33,475 nt of DNA from Oceanospirillales bacterium (GTDB lineage: Bacteria > Pseudomonadota > Gammaproteobacteria > Xanthomonadales > SZUA-36), in NCBI GenBank assembly GCA_003233115.1, contig QIKV01000165.1, positions 1 through 33,475 on the forward strand, given 5' to 3'. The notes under the pieces were generated by a model. The model saw only the letters and a list, made by a program, of their open reading frames with translations, was not told where the DNA came from and ran no database searches. Each line of letters opens with the position of its first letter. Positions within the stretch are counted from its first letter, which is position 1. The position numbers and the translations under genes were made by a program. Positions 23,671 to 31,725 of this stretch are shown here, piece by piece.

Positions 23671-24714
23671 ATGAAGCGAACCACGATCACTGCTGCAACA
23701 TTTCGCCCAGCGTACGGCTTGCGCAATACACATGCACAGTCACTGATCAACAGTAGTGGCTACCGTCGACAGATTGTCGGCAGGCGGGCAAGATCACTAT
23801 TGGCTGCCGAGCGGGAGTGGGTTGTAGACGGCGGTAACGGTGTGCGTTTGCTGGGGCATTATTCTAAGCAGGCAGGTGACAGCAGGGGCCTTGTTATCCT
23901 GTTTCACGGCTGGGAAGGCAGCAGTCGCTCCAATTATGTGGTCGGTGTTGGCGGCGCATTGTTTGAGCAGGGCTTTGACATATTTCGCCTGAACTTTCGC
24001 GACCATGGTGATACGCACCACCTGAACCCGGGAATTTTTCACTCTTGTCTGCTGGACGAAGTTGTCAATGCCTGCAAGGATGTACAGCAGCGCACGGGCG
24101 TACAAAGCTGGGCGCTCTCGGGTTATTCACTGGGTGGGAATTTTGCTCTCAGGGTTGCTTTAAAGGCGCCGGAAGCCGGCTTGCTGCTTGACCAGGTCAT
24201 TGCCGTGTGCCCGGTGGTTTCGCCGGCCAATGTGCTTAAAGCCATGGAAGACGGGCCCTCGATTTATGAAAACTACTTCATCCGCAAATGGTCGAAATCG
24301 CTTAAGCACAAACAATCGATCTTCCCGGATGCCTATGCGTATGAAGAATGGCATGCGTTGCAGGGCTTGCGGGCCAGAACCGGCTTTTTCGCCACGCGTT
24401 ATTACGAGTTTGAGTCGTTGGATCACTATTTTGAGGGCTACTCGATTGCAGGTGACCGCCTGGCGGCCATACAGATTCCGACCACCATTCTGACTTCAGA
24501 AGATGATCCGGTGGTGCCGGTTGCTGACTTCAAGAATCTGCCGGAAAATGACAATATTGAACTATTGGTGGCACACTTTGGTGGCCATTGTGCGTTTTTA
24601 AAAAATTGGAAAATGGAAAGTTGGGCAGATGACCTGATTGTTGAGCGTGTGATGCAGAGCACACGCAGGGCCGTCCCGCCACAAAACTGGCCACAGAAAA
24701 GGCAGACAGCATGA
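23671..24714 (+). CDS. Alpha/beta hydrolase, YheT-like
   Basis: This 347-residue protein follows the YheT pattern: PAYGLRNTHAQSL near the start, HGWEGSSRSNYVVG (residue 79 onward), LNFRDHGDTHHLNPG, the nucleophile Ser153 in SGYSLGGNFALRVAL, an acid in SEDDPVVP and His306 in HFGGHCAFL. YheT-family members are esterases related to eukaryotic ABHD1/ABHD3 lipid hydrolases. No signal peptide is visible. Placed between an acyltransferase and a TPR-sulfotransferase gene, it may act on the same lipid. It overlaps the next gene as ATGA. Confidence 0.88.
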   Translation: MKRTTITAATFRPAYGLRNTHAQSLINSSGYRRQIVGRRARSLLAAEREWVVDGGNGVRLLGHYSKQAGDSRGLVILFHGWEGSSRSNYVVGVGGALFEQGFDIFRLNFRDHGDTHHLNPGIFHSCLLDEVVNACKDVQQRTGVQSWALSGYSLGGNFALRVALKAPEAGLLLDQVIAVCPVVSPANVLKAMEDGPSIYENYFIRKWSKSLKHKQSIFPDAYAYEEWHALQGLRARTGFFATRYYEFESLDHYFEGYSIAGDRLAAIQIPTTILTSEDDPVVPVADFKNLPENDNIELLVAHFGGHCAFLKNWKMESWADDLIVERVMQSTRRAVPPQNWPQKRQTA

Positions 24715-26861
24715 TCAAGAAAGCCATCAAATTGCTGGAAGAAGGCAAGTTCAAAGAGGTGGAGGAGATTTTACGCCCTGTCATCGAGAAATCGCCGATG
24801 CACACCGAGGCATTGTTTCACCTTGCGCTGGCGCGCCGCGATCAGGGTGACATTTGGGAGGCAATCGAACTACTGAACCAGGCCATCAAGTCACAACCGA
24901 GAAATGCGACCCTGTTTTTTGCCCTGGGCAATATGCAATTGGCCATTCCGGACTACGATGAAGCAGAGAAAAACTTCCTCAAGTCTGTCGGTCTGGACCC
25001 CAATAATGTGGATGCCCGCAACGGCATTGCTTTCCTGGAGATTCGCCAGTCACGGTTTAAAGCTGCCGAGCATTCATTGATGATCGCATTGAATATTGAT
25101 CCGGACAATGTGCAGGCCCTGACATTTATTGGCATTGCATTGCTCGAGCAGGATCAACACGACAGCGCTATCAATTACTTGCAAAAAGCTGTGAAACTGG
25201 CCCCGGACAACGTCCAGAGCCAGTTTTGCCTGGGCCGTGCTTTACTCGCTGCAGGTCAATCCGGGTTTGCGATCCGGTGTTTCGAGAACGCGGCAAAGGC
25301 CGAGCCACAAACAGCAGAATTCAGGGACTGGCTGGCTTGCGCCCAGTTGAACAGTGGCCAGATCAGGGAAGCAAAAGAAAACTTCTACAAAACGCTGCAG
25401 ATGGGCAGAGTCAATATTGAAGTACTGATGGGGTTGGTCAAAGTAGAAACGCTGCTGGGCAATACTGCTGATGCACTGGGCGTAATGGCGCAAGCAGTGC
25501 AGTTGGCGCCGGAGCGTCCTGATCTGGGCATGCAATATGCGGATATGCTGATGGAAAGCAGTCGTTTTGATGAGGCGACAGATCAACTGCGGGGTTTGCT
25601 TGCGACAGGATTTGAACCGGAGAAGGTCGGTGTGCGCCTGGCTACAGTGCTGACGCAAAATGGCGCTCCTGACCAGGCGCTCGAAGTACTGGAATCATTG
25701 CAGAACAATGCAACCCGGAAGGATAAAACCATTGCACCCGAGACCCGCCTGATGCTGACCTGGGTTTTGCAGGAGTGCGGAGACGCAAAGGCCGCAGCGG
25801 AACAACTGGATATGCTGCTGGCCATGGAGCAGCCATTATTTGATGCAGTACTGTTTCGGGCGCGGCAAATGTATGACGCGGGTGACGATCAGGGCATCGA
25901 ATTGTTGCAGCAGATGCTCAAGCGCGACGATATCGATTCAGCGCATGCCCGGCAGGCACAAATACTGCTTGCGGCAGCATTGGATCAGGCCGGGGATTAT
26001 ACAGCGGCAGTAATGGAATACCGTGGCCTGGCAGACCGGCCGGCGGCCGTGGCACAACTCGCAGACCAGTTTTACCAGGGCGAATCGATTGGTGAACTGC
26101 CGGCGTCAGCCATGGATACAGCAGTCACTGCAGACTGGCCGCTACAACCGCCCGGGGATAATCGCCGCCAGGCAATATTCGTTTTTGCCTGGCCCGGTTC
26201 CGGGCGCAAACGGTTGTTGGCCGCGCTGGGACAGCACCCCGGGCTGTTCTACCTGCCGGAGGACCCCGTCCAGCAGCAGGCCCGCCTGGTGCGGTTGGCA
26301 GACCGGCAGGGCGCAAACGCATTGGGCAGTCTTGATGAAAGCAACATCAGGATGAGCCGTCGCCACTATTGGAAAGCGACGGGCCTGGACAGCCAGTTAC
26401 CGGCCAGCTTGAAGGTCATCGACACACAGTGGCTCAACGCTGAGATGTTACCGGCAATTGCAAGGTATTTTCCGGGAACTTCCATCGTTGTGCTGACTCG
26501 TGAGCCACGCGACATGGCAGTTGCGTGGATGCAGACGGGGTACCAGGGCCTGGAATCACTGGCAGCCCAATATCAGTCACAGGTGGAATTACTGCAGAAA
26601 TGCCGGGCTTCGTTGCCGTTGAATTTCATCGAAATGGAGTATGATGAGTTGTGTGATGACCCTGAAAAAGCGCTGCAGGCAATCCAGCAGTCGCTTGGGC
26701 TTGAGCCGATTGCAGCCGTGGTGGATCATTTCAATTCGGCAACGGCCCGTTTGCCGGCCAAATCCGGTGACTGGAAACATTACCAGGGTGAGTTGACTGC
26801 AGTGTTTGATAAATTTGCTCAATTACCTGCTCCGGGGGCAGGCGGTGCAAGCGGGATATAA
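24711..26861 (+). CDS. TPR-repeat protein with C-terminal sulfotransferase domain
   Basis: The protein has 716 residues. Residues about 1-480 are TPR-type helical repeats (AIELLNQAIKSQPRNATLFFALGNMQLA, SAINYLQKAVKLAPDNVQSQFCLGRALL and others). From about 486 to 705 the text is sulfotransferase-like: FAWPGSGRKRLLAALGQHPG in the 5'-phosphosulfate loop position, VVLTREPRDMAVAWM in the 3'-phosphate position, then YDELCDDPEKALQAI and SGDWKHY. Usual loops read PRSGTT and RxxxDxxxS, so the loop is degenerate and the Ser is Ala. The domain may bind PAPS weakly or not at all. Similar TPR-sulfotransferases are common in proteobacteria with unknown substrates. It is cytoplasmic as far as I can see. Confidence 0.85.
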   Translation: MIKKAIKLLEEGKFKEVEEILRPVIEKSPMHTEALFHLALARRDQGDIWEAIELLNQAIKSQPRNATLFFALGNMQLAIPDYDEAEKNFLKSVGLDPNNVDARNGIAFLEIRQSRFKAAEHSLMIALNIDPDNVQALTFIGIALLEQDQHDSAINYLQKAVKLAPDNVQSQFCLGRALLAAGQSGFAIRCFENAAKAEPQTAEFRDWLACAQLNSGQIREAKENFYKTLQMGRVNIEVLMGLVKVETLLGNTADALGVMAQAVQLAPERPDLGMQYADMLMESSRFDEATDQLRGLLATGFEPEKVGVRLATVLTQNGAPDQALEVLESLQNNATRKDKTIAPETRLMLTWVLQECGDAKAAAEQLDMLLAMEQPLFDAVLFRARQMYDAGDDQGIELLQQMLKRDDIDSAHARQAQILLAAALDQAGDYTAAVMEYRGLADRPAAVAQLADQFYQGESIGELPASAMDTAVTADWPLQPPGDNRRQAIFVFAWPGSGRKRLLAALGQHPGLFYLPEDPVQQQARLVRLADRQGANALGSLDESNIRMSRRHYWKATGLDSQLPASLKVIDTQWLNAEMLPAIARYFPGTSIVVLTREPRDMAVAWMQTGYQGLESLAAQYQSQVELLQKCRASLPLNFIEMEYDELCDDPEKALQAIQQSLGLEPIAAVVDHFNSATARLPAKSGDWKHYQGELTAVFDKFAQLPAPGAGGASGI

Positions 26862-26876
26862 CAGGATGGCAAGGCC

Positions 26877-27602
26877 ATGAAGAAAAAAGTATTGATTGGT
26901 ATAGGCGGAATTTTACTTGTTTTGGTAATTTTTACCTGGCAGGTCGTGGTTAATCTCGACAGCATTGTAGCGGGCGTGATCGAAGATGTTGGCTCGGATG
27001 TGTTGAAAACGAAGGTCAGCGTTTCAGATGTGTCCATCAGTCTGAAAGAAGGCAAGGCAAGCATCGGCGGTTTAACCGTTGCAAATCCCAAGGGGTATTC
27101 ACGTGCCAATCTCTTTGCAATGGAAGGCATCAAGGTTGACCTTGACTTGCAGTCGCTGGGCAAGGATGTGCTGGTGATCCAGTCCATTCGCATTCGCAAC
27201 CCGCAGATTGTTTTTGAAGGTGATGATGCCGGTGGCAGCAATATGCAGACCCTGCTGAATAACATTCAGGGCGCCTCAGGCGGGGATAGCGAAGCTGTGG
27301 GGGGTGAGGTCACAAAGGTGATCATCGAGCAGTTCGAACTCAGCGGGGCCCAGGTCAGGGCCACCTCGGCTTTGTTGCCTGACAAGGTCACGGAATTTAT
27401 ACTGCCGTCCATAAAGATGTCAGGTATTGGCCGGGCCCAGGGTGGTGTGACAACGGATGTTGCTGCGAAACAAATTGCCAGTAAACTGGCAAATAGTGTT
27501 GCTGAAGCCGCCCTGAAGGCCGGGATAAACAAAGTGCTTAAAGAGAAGGCAAAAGGTATCGAAGATGTACTTGGTGCCGTGTTGAGAGGCAAGAAAAAAT
27601 AA
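26877..27602 (+). CDS. Membrane-anchored AsmA-like hypothetical protein
   Basis: This 241-residue protein has an N-terminal membrane anchor (KKKVLIGIGGILLVLVIFTW) followed by the pattern seen at the start of AsmA/DUF748-type proteins: VSVSDVSISLKEGKASIGGLTVANPKGYSRANLFAMEGIKVDLDLQSL. The central part is beta-rich, and the C-terminus (NKVLKEKAKGIEDVLGAVLRGKKK) is a basic helix. It is much shorter than AsmA (about 600 residues), so it would be a small periplasm-facing relative. It lies 15 bases after the TPR-sulfotransferase gene and ends the run before the tRNA. A role at the envelope is inferred from the anchor and the family resemblance only. Confidence 0.75.
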   Translation: MKKKVLIGIGGILLVLVIFTWQVVVNLDSIVAGVIEDVGSDVLKTKVSVSDVSISLKEGKASIGGLTVANPKGYSRANLFAMEGIKVDLDLQSLGKDVLVIQSIRIRNPQIVFEGDDAGGSNMQTLLNNIQGASGGDSEAVGGEVTKVIIEQFELSGAQVRATSALLPDKVTEFILPSIKMSGIGRAQGGVTTDVAAKQIASKLANSVAEAALKAGINKVLKEKAKGIEDVLGAVLRGKKK

Positions 27603-27625
27603 TTTAGTGTTGTGATGATCACGCT

Positions 27626-27699
27626 GCGGGTGTAGTTCAATGGTAGAACTTCAGCTTCCCAAGCTGACTACGTGGGTTCGATTCCCATCACCCGCTCCA
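27626..27699 (+). tRNA. tRNA-Gly (anticodon CCC)
   Basis: The 74-base gene folds as a cloverleaf: acceptor GCGGGTG/CACCCGC, D-arm GTTC/GAAC, anticodon stem TCAGC/GCTGA with loop TTCCCAA and anticodon CCC at 27658-27660, and T-arm GTGGG/CCCAT with the loop TTCGATT. The CCA end is encoded. It reads GGG codons. The 3' end lies two bases from the stop codon of the convergent HDAC-type gene; I see no integrated element at it. Confidence 0.97.
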
Positions 27700-27701
27700 T
27701 C

Positions 27702-28616
27702 CTACATCAGACCCTGCACGTGGGCGCGGCTGGCGGTGGCCAGTGCCTGCAGGTCGTAGCCGCCTTCGAGTATGGACACGACGCGTCCCTGGCTGGCGTC
27801 AGCAGCCAGGTCGCAGATTTCCTCGGTGATCCAGCGGTAGTCTTCATCCTCTAGTTCCAGTTGCGCCAGCGGGTCACGCTGGTGCGCGTCGAAACCAGCC
27901 GAGACCAGGATCAGGTCAGGTGCAAAACTGTGGATGGCCGGCAACCCCAATCTGCTCCAGGCGCTGCGAAAAATGTTGCCACCGTCACCTGCCGCCAGCG
28001 GCAGGTTGAGGATGTTGCCGCACCCGGTTTCTTCAATATGGCCGCTACCCGGATACAGCGGTAGCTGGTGGCTGGATACGTACATCACGTCCGGGTTTTG
28101 TTCAAATACTGCCTGTGTGCCGTTGCCGTGGTGAACATCAAAATCAACGATGGCAACGCGTTTGACGCTGGGGTTGGCGAGTGCTTGCATGGCGCCGATG
28201 GCAATGTGGTTGATCAGGCAGAAGCCCATGGCCTTTTCCGGTTCACTGTGGTGGCCGGGTGGACGCACAACACAAAAAGCCCGCAGTGCCTTGCCGGCCA
28301 GCACCTGGTCAATGGCAAAACAGATACCACCACTGGCCCGCAGTACCGCATTGATTGAGCCATTGCTCAGGTGCGTATCCGGGTCGATGGAAAAGTATCC
28401 CTCGGCAGGCTCATCGGCTTGTAATCCAGCCCAGAACTCTGCCGGGTGGACACGTGTGATCTGATCGGTGCTTGCACGCGGCGCAGGTAATTTCTGCAGT
28501 CCCCTGAGGCCGTCCAGACCACTCATGACGGCCTTTACCCGTTGCGCGGATTCCGGGTGCCTGGGCCCGGGGTCGTGGCGCAGGCAGTCGTCATGCTGGA
28601 TGATAATCGTGCTCAT
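27702..28616 (-). CDS. Histone-deacetylase-superfamily amidohydrolase
   Basis: The 304-residue protein has the zinc amidohydrolase features of the HDAC/AcuC/acetylpolyamine amidohydrolase superfamily: RPPGHHSEPEKAMGFCLIN with His122 and His123, zinc ligands Asp160 and His162 in DFDVHHGNGT and Asp243 in SAGFDAHQRDP, and Tyr287 in EGGYD. It removes acetyl groups from an N-acetylated amine or lysine. It is ten bases downstream of lrp on the same strand and divergent from the beta-alanine catabolic genes, so a small acetylated amine is a plausible substrate. Acetylpolyamine or acetyl-lysine protein substrates are the alternatives. Confidence 0.93.
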   Translation of the reverse strand: MSTIIIQHDDCLRHDPGPRHPESAQRVKAVMSGLDGLRGLQKLPAPRASTDQITRVHPAEFWAGLQADEPAEGYFSIDPDTHLSNGSINAVLRASGGICFAIDQVLAGKALRAFCVVRPPGHHSEPEKAMGFCLINHIAIGAMQALANPSVKRVAIVDFDVHHGNGTQAVFEQNPDVMYVSSHQLPLYPGSGHIEETGCGNILNLPLAAGDGGNIFRSAWSRLGLPAIHSFAPDLILVSAGFDAHQRDPLAQLELEDEDYRWITEEICDLAADASQGRVVSILEGGYDLQALATASRAHVQGLM

Positions 28617-28626
28617 ATCATTCCTG

Positions 28627-29112
28627 TCAAAATAACGGCAGATTCAAGGTTTCTTTGACCTCTTCCATCACCACATAGCTGCGTGAACCGTTGACCCCCG
28701 GGAGTGAGAGTATCTTCTCACCCAACAGTTCGCGATAGGCTTTCATGTCGCTGACGCGGGCTTTGATCAGGTAATCAAAGTTGCCGGATACCAGGTGGCA
28801 ATCCATGATTTCCGGTAGCCGGCGTGCCTCGTCACGAAACTTCCGGAACGCGTCGGGCGAATTGTGTGACAGGTCAATTTCGACAAATACCAGCAAGCTG
28901 GCATTGACAAGTTCCGGGTCCAGGATCGCGGTATATCCGCGGATGTAGCCGTGTCGCTCAAGGCGCTTGACCCGCTCAATGCAGGGTGTAGGTGTCAGGT
29001 TGACTTTCCGTGCGAGTTGCACATTTGAAATCCGGCCATCGGCCTGCAGGCATTCAAGTATGCGCCGGTCGGTACGATCCAGCACTTTGGGGGTTTTTCG
29101 TTGCTTGCTCAT
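28627..29112 (-). CDS. lrp: Lrp/AsnC family transcriptional regulator
   Basis: This 161-residue protein closely follows E. coli Lrp: LDRTDRRILECLQADGRISNVQLARKVNLTPTPCIERVKRLERHGYIRGYTA for the winged helix-turn-helix (about residues 12-60), then LLVFVEIDL, CHLVSGNFDYLIKARVSDM and LPGVNGSRSYVVMEEVKET in the ligand-binding RAM domain. It probably senses an amino acid (leucine or alanine family). It is divergent from ald and likely controls the intervening 120-base region, as Lrp-type regulators do for alanine dehydrogenase in several bacteria. It is upstream of the HDAC-type gene in the same transcript. Confidence 0.95.
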   Translation of the reverse strand: MSKQRKTPKVLDRTDRRILECLQADGRISNVQLARKVNLTPTPCIERVKRLERHGYIRGYTAILDPELVNASLLVFVEIDLSHNSPDAFRKFRDEARRLPEIMDCHLVSGNFDYLIKARVSDMKAYRELLGEKILSLPGVNGSRSYVVMEEVKETLNLPLF

Positions 29113-29137
29113 TTAATATGTTGAAAAAATCCTCAAA

Positions 29138-29156
29138 ACCAGATGAATAGTCTGGT
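29138..29156. promoter_or_regulatory. Candidate Lrp operator between lrp and ald
   Basis: ACCAGATGAATAGTCTGGT is an inverted repeat (ACCAGA, seven bases, TCTGGT). Its core CAGATGAATAGTCTG fits 11 of 15 positions of the Lrp consensus YAGHAWATTWTDCTR, including both conserved CAG/CTG ends. The 120-base gap is strongly AT-rich compared with the surroundings, as expected of a region bent by Lrp. The remaining AT tract (29160-29220) contains no promoter hexamers that I can fix with confidence. ald has AAAGG at 29221-29225, seven bases before its ATG. Confidence 0.6.
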
Positions 29157-29232
29157 TGCCTAATATAAATAGCATAAAAAACTACATTAATATAGATAAG
29201 ATAGTTTATTAGCACATTTTAAAGGTATTCTC

Positions 29233-30354
29233 ATGAGAATTGGTGCCCCAAAAGAAATTAAAAACAATGAATTTCGTGTCGGCCTGGTGCCCGCGTCGGT
29301 GCGTGAACTGACCGATCACGGGCATGAAGTATATGTTGAAACCAATGCAGGTATCGGTATTGGTATGGCAGATGAGGACTACATAACCGCCGGCGCCCAT
29401 ATTCTCCCTGATGCGCCGAGGGTATTCGAAAAAGCAGAGATGATCGTCAAGGTCAAGGAGCCGCAGGCGGTTGAGCGCGCCATGCTGCGTGCCGATCACA
29501 CGCTGTTTACCTATCTTCACCTGGCACCGGATGCAGCGCAGACTGAAGACCTGGTCAGCAGCGGAGCGACCTGTATCGCCTATGAAACCGTTACCGACCG
29601 GCACGGTCGCTTGCCGTTGCTGGCGCCGATGTCGGAAGTGGCAGGCCGGCTTTCCATTCAGGCGGGTGCCTGGTGTCTGGAAAAGGCGCACGGCGGGTCC
29701 GGCGTATTGCTGGGTGGTGTGCCGGGTGTCGAACCCGCCAAGGTGGTTGTTATTGGTGGTGGCACAGTGGGCTTTAACGCAACCCAGATGGCGGTTGGCA
29801 TGGGTGCCCGGGTGGTCGTCCTGGACCGCAGTGCGGAAGTGCTGCAGCATTTTGATGCCATTTTTCATGGCCGCGTACAAACGGTTTACTCGAGTGCCGG
29901 TGCCATCGAGCGCCACCTGCACCACGCAGACCTGGTCATTGGCGGCGTGTTGATCCCGGGTGCGTCTGCGCCCAAACTGGTTACCCGGAACCACCTGGCT
30001 GCAATGCGCAAAGGTTCTGTTCTGGTCGATGTTGCGATTGACCAGGGTGGTTGCTTTGAGACGTCCCATGCGACCACGCACGAAGAACCCATTTACATGG
30101 TTGACGATATCGTGCACTACTGCGTTGCCAACATGCCCGGCGCGGTGCCACGTACCTCTACTTTTGCCTTGAACAATGTGACGCTGCCTTTCGTTCTGGC
30201 CCTGGCCAATAAAGGTGCGAAACAGGCGATGCTGGATAATCCGCATTTGCTGGCGGGTCTGAACGTACATCGCGGCAAGGTGACCTATAAAGACGTCGCG
30301 CGTGACCTTGGCTATGATTATGTGGCGGCAGCGAAAGCCCTGGAAATTGCCTGA
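29233..30354 (+). CDS. ald: Alanine dehydrogenase
   Basis: The 373-residue enzyme starts [23 protein letters not shown], the diagnostic alanine dehydrogenase N-terminus. [10 protein letters not shown] contains the substrate-binding Lys, YLHLAPD the active-site His, [19 protein letters not shown] follows, and [17 protein letters not shown] is the NAD-binding turn. It interconverts L-alanine with pyruvate and ammonia using NAD. It is divergent from lrp. Behind it lies a beta-alanine:pyruvate transaminase, whose product L-alanine it would recycle to pyruvate. The 51-base gap to bauA suggests one transcript. Confidence 0.97.
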   Translation: MRIGAPKEIKNNEFRVGLVPASVRELTDHGHEVYVETNAGIGIGMADEDYITAGAHILPDAPRVFEKAEMIVKVKEPQAVERAMLRADHTLFTYLHLAPDAAQTEDLVSSGATCIAYETVTDRHGRLPLLAPMSEVAGRLSIQAGAWCLEKAHGGSGVLLGGVPGVEPAKVVVIGGGTVGFNATQMAVGMGARVVVLDRSAEVLQHFDAIFHGRVQTVYSSAGAIERHLHHADLVIGGVLIPGASAPKLVTRNHLAAMRKGSVLVDVAIDQGGCFETSHATTHEEPIYMVDDIVHYCVANMPGAVPRTSTFALNNVTLPFVLALANKGAKQAMLDNPHLLAGLNVHRGKVTYKDVARDLGYDYVAAAKALEIA

Positions 30355-30405
30355 GCGTCAAGTTGATAATAATTCTGGATTAGGAAGGTTGTAAGGAGTA
30401 CTGGA

Positions 30406-31722
30406 ATGAAAGCACATAATCTCTCGATGGAATCGTTCTGGCTGCCGTTCACCAGCAACCGGGCGTTCAAGAAACACCCGCGCCTGGTTGAGCGTGCTCA
30501 AGGCATGTTTTACTTCACCCCGGATGGCCGCCAGGTCCTCGACATGGTCGCGGGCTTGTGGTGCTGCAATGCAGGCCATGGCCATGCACGGATCGTCGAG
30601 GCCATCCAGGCCCAGGCTGCAGAAATGGATTATGCGCCGCATTTTAATTTCGGGCATCCGGCGGCATTTGAAGTTGCCGATATGCTCGCTGAGATCGCGC
30701 CGGCAGGCATGAACCACGTATTTTTCACCAACTCCGGTTCGGAGTCAGTGGACACGGCGCTGAAAATCGCGCTGGCCTACCAGAAAGAGCGCGGCCAGGC
30801 TTCCCGTACCCGGTTGATTGGCCGTGAACGTGGCTACCACGGCGTTGGATTCGGCGGGATATCCGTTGGCGGCATACCTTATAACCGGATGCAGTTCTCC
30901 AATTCCATGATTCCCGGTGTGGATCATTTACCGCATACGCATTTAATCGATAAAAATGCCTTCTCGCGTGGCTTGCCTGAACATGGCATTGAACTGGCCG
31001 ACGAATTGGAAAACATCGTGAACCTGCATCATCCGTCCAATATTGCGGCGGTGATCGTGGAGCCTGTGGCGGGCTCTGCGGGTGTCTTGATGCCACCAAA
31101 GGGGTATTTAAAGCGTTTGCGTGAAATCTGCGACCGGCATGACATCCTGCTGATCTTTGATGAAGTGATTACCGGCTTCGGACGGCTGGGAGACAATTTT
31201 GCCTCCCAGGCGTTTGCTGTAACCCCGGATATTATTACGACTGCCAAAGGCCTGACCAGCGGAACGGTACCCATGGGTGCGGTTCTGGTAAAAGATGAAA
31301 TCTACAATGAGTTCATGTCCAAACCCGGCAATGCTATTGAGCTTTTCCACGGCTATACTTACTCCGCCCACCCATTGGCCGTGGCTGCCTGTAAAGCGGC
31401 CCAGGAAGTGTACGCAGATGAAGGCTTGTTCCAGCGTGCCGCTGAAATGGCACCGGTATTTGAAGATGCTCTGCACTCACTGAAAGATGAGCCGTACGTG
31501 ATCGACGTTCGTAACTACGGTTTGATGGGTGCGGTCGAGCTGGCGGCGATTGAAGGCCAGCCAGGTGCGCGTGGAGCGGAACTGGTGCAAAAAACCTTTG
31601 ATGCCGGCCTGATGATCCGTGTGACCGGTGATACGATCGCTTTCAGTCCGCCGCTGATTATGGAACAAAGCCATCTTCAGCAGGCGGTTGAAACACTCAG
31701 AACGATTTTGAGAGCACTCTAA
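30406..31722 (+). CDS. bauA: Beta-alanine (omega-amino acid):pyruvate aminotransferase
   Basis: The 438-residue class III aminotransferase shows FWLPFTSNRAFKKHPRLV near the start, VAGLWCCNAGHGH, VFFTNSGSESVDTALKIA, GYHGVGFGG, FDEVITGFGRLG and TTAKGLTSGTVPMGAV with PLP Lys281. The N-terminal text and GLWCCNAGH match the omega-amino acid:pyruvate transaminases. It moves the amino group of beta-alanine (or another omega-amine) to pyruvate, giving malonate semialdehyde and L-alanine. The start is the ATG at 30406, with AAGGAG seven bases upstream. The next gene, mmsA, begins four bases after the stop. Confidence 0.92.
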   Translation: MKAHNLSMESFWLPFTSNRAFKKHPRLVERAQGMFYFTPDGRQVLDMVAGLWCCNAGHGHARIVEAIQAQAAEMDYAPHFNFGHPAAFEVADMLAEIAPAGMNHVFFTNSGSESVDTALKIALAYQKERGQASRTRLIGRERGYHGVGFGGISVGGIPYNRMQFSNSMIPGVDHLPHTHLIDKNAFSRGLPEHGIELADELENIVNLHHPSNIAAVIVEPVAGSAGVLMPPKGYLKRLREICDRHDILLIFDEVITGFGRLGDNFASQAFAVTPDIITTAKGLTSGTVPMGAVLVKDEIYNEFMSKPGNAIELFHGYTYSAHPLAVAACKAAQEVYADEGLFQRAAEMAPVFEDALHSLKDEPYVIDVRNYGLMGAVELAAIEGQPGARGAELVQKTFDAGLMIRVTGDTIAFSPPLIMEQSHLQQAVETLRTILRAL

Positions 31723-31725
31723 GCA

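Noticed and set aside
27626-27720. tRNA-associated integration site of a genomic island
   Set aside because: No integrase, no repeat of the tRNA 3' end, and ordinary metabolic genes on both sides.
29209-30270. 353-codon minus-strand frame opposite ald
   Set aside because: It is the antisense of a clear alanine dehydrogenase and has the His/Arg/Gln-rich composition of a shadow frame.
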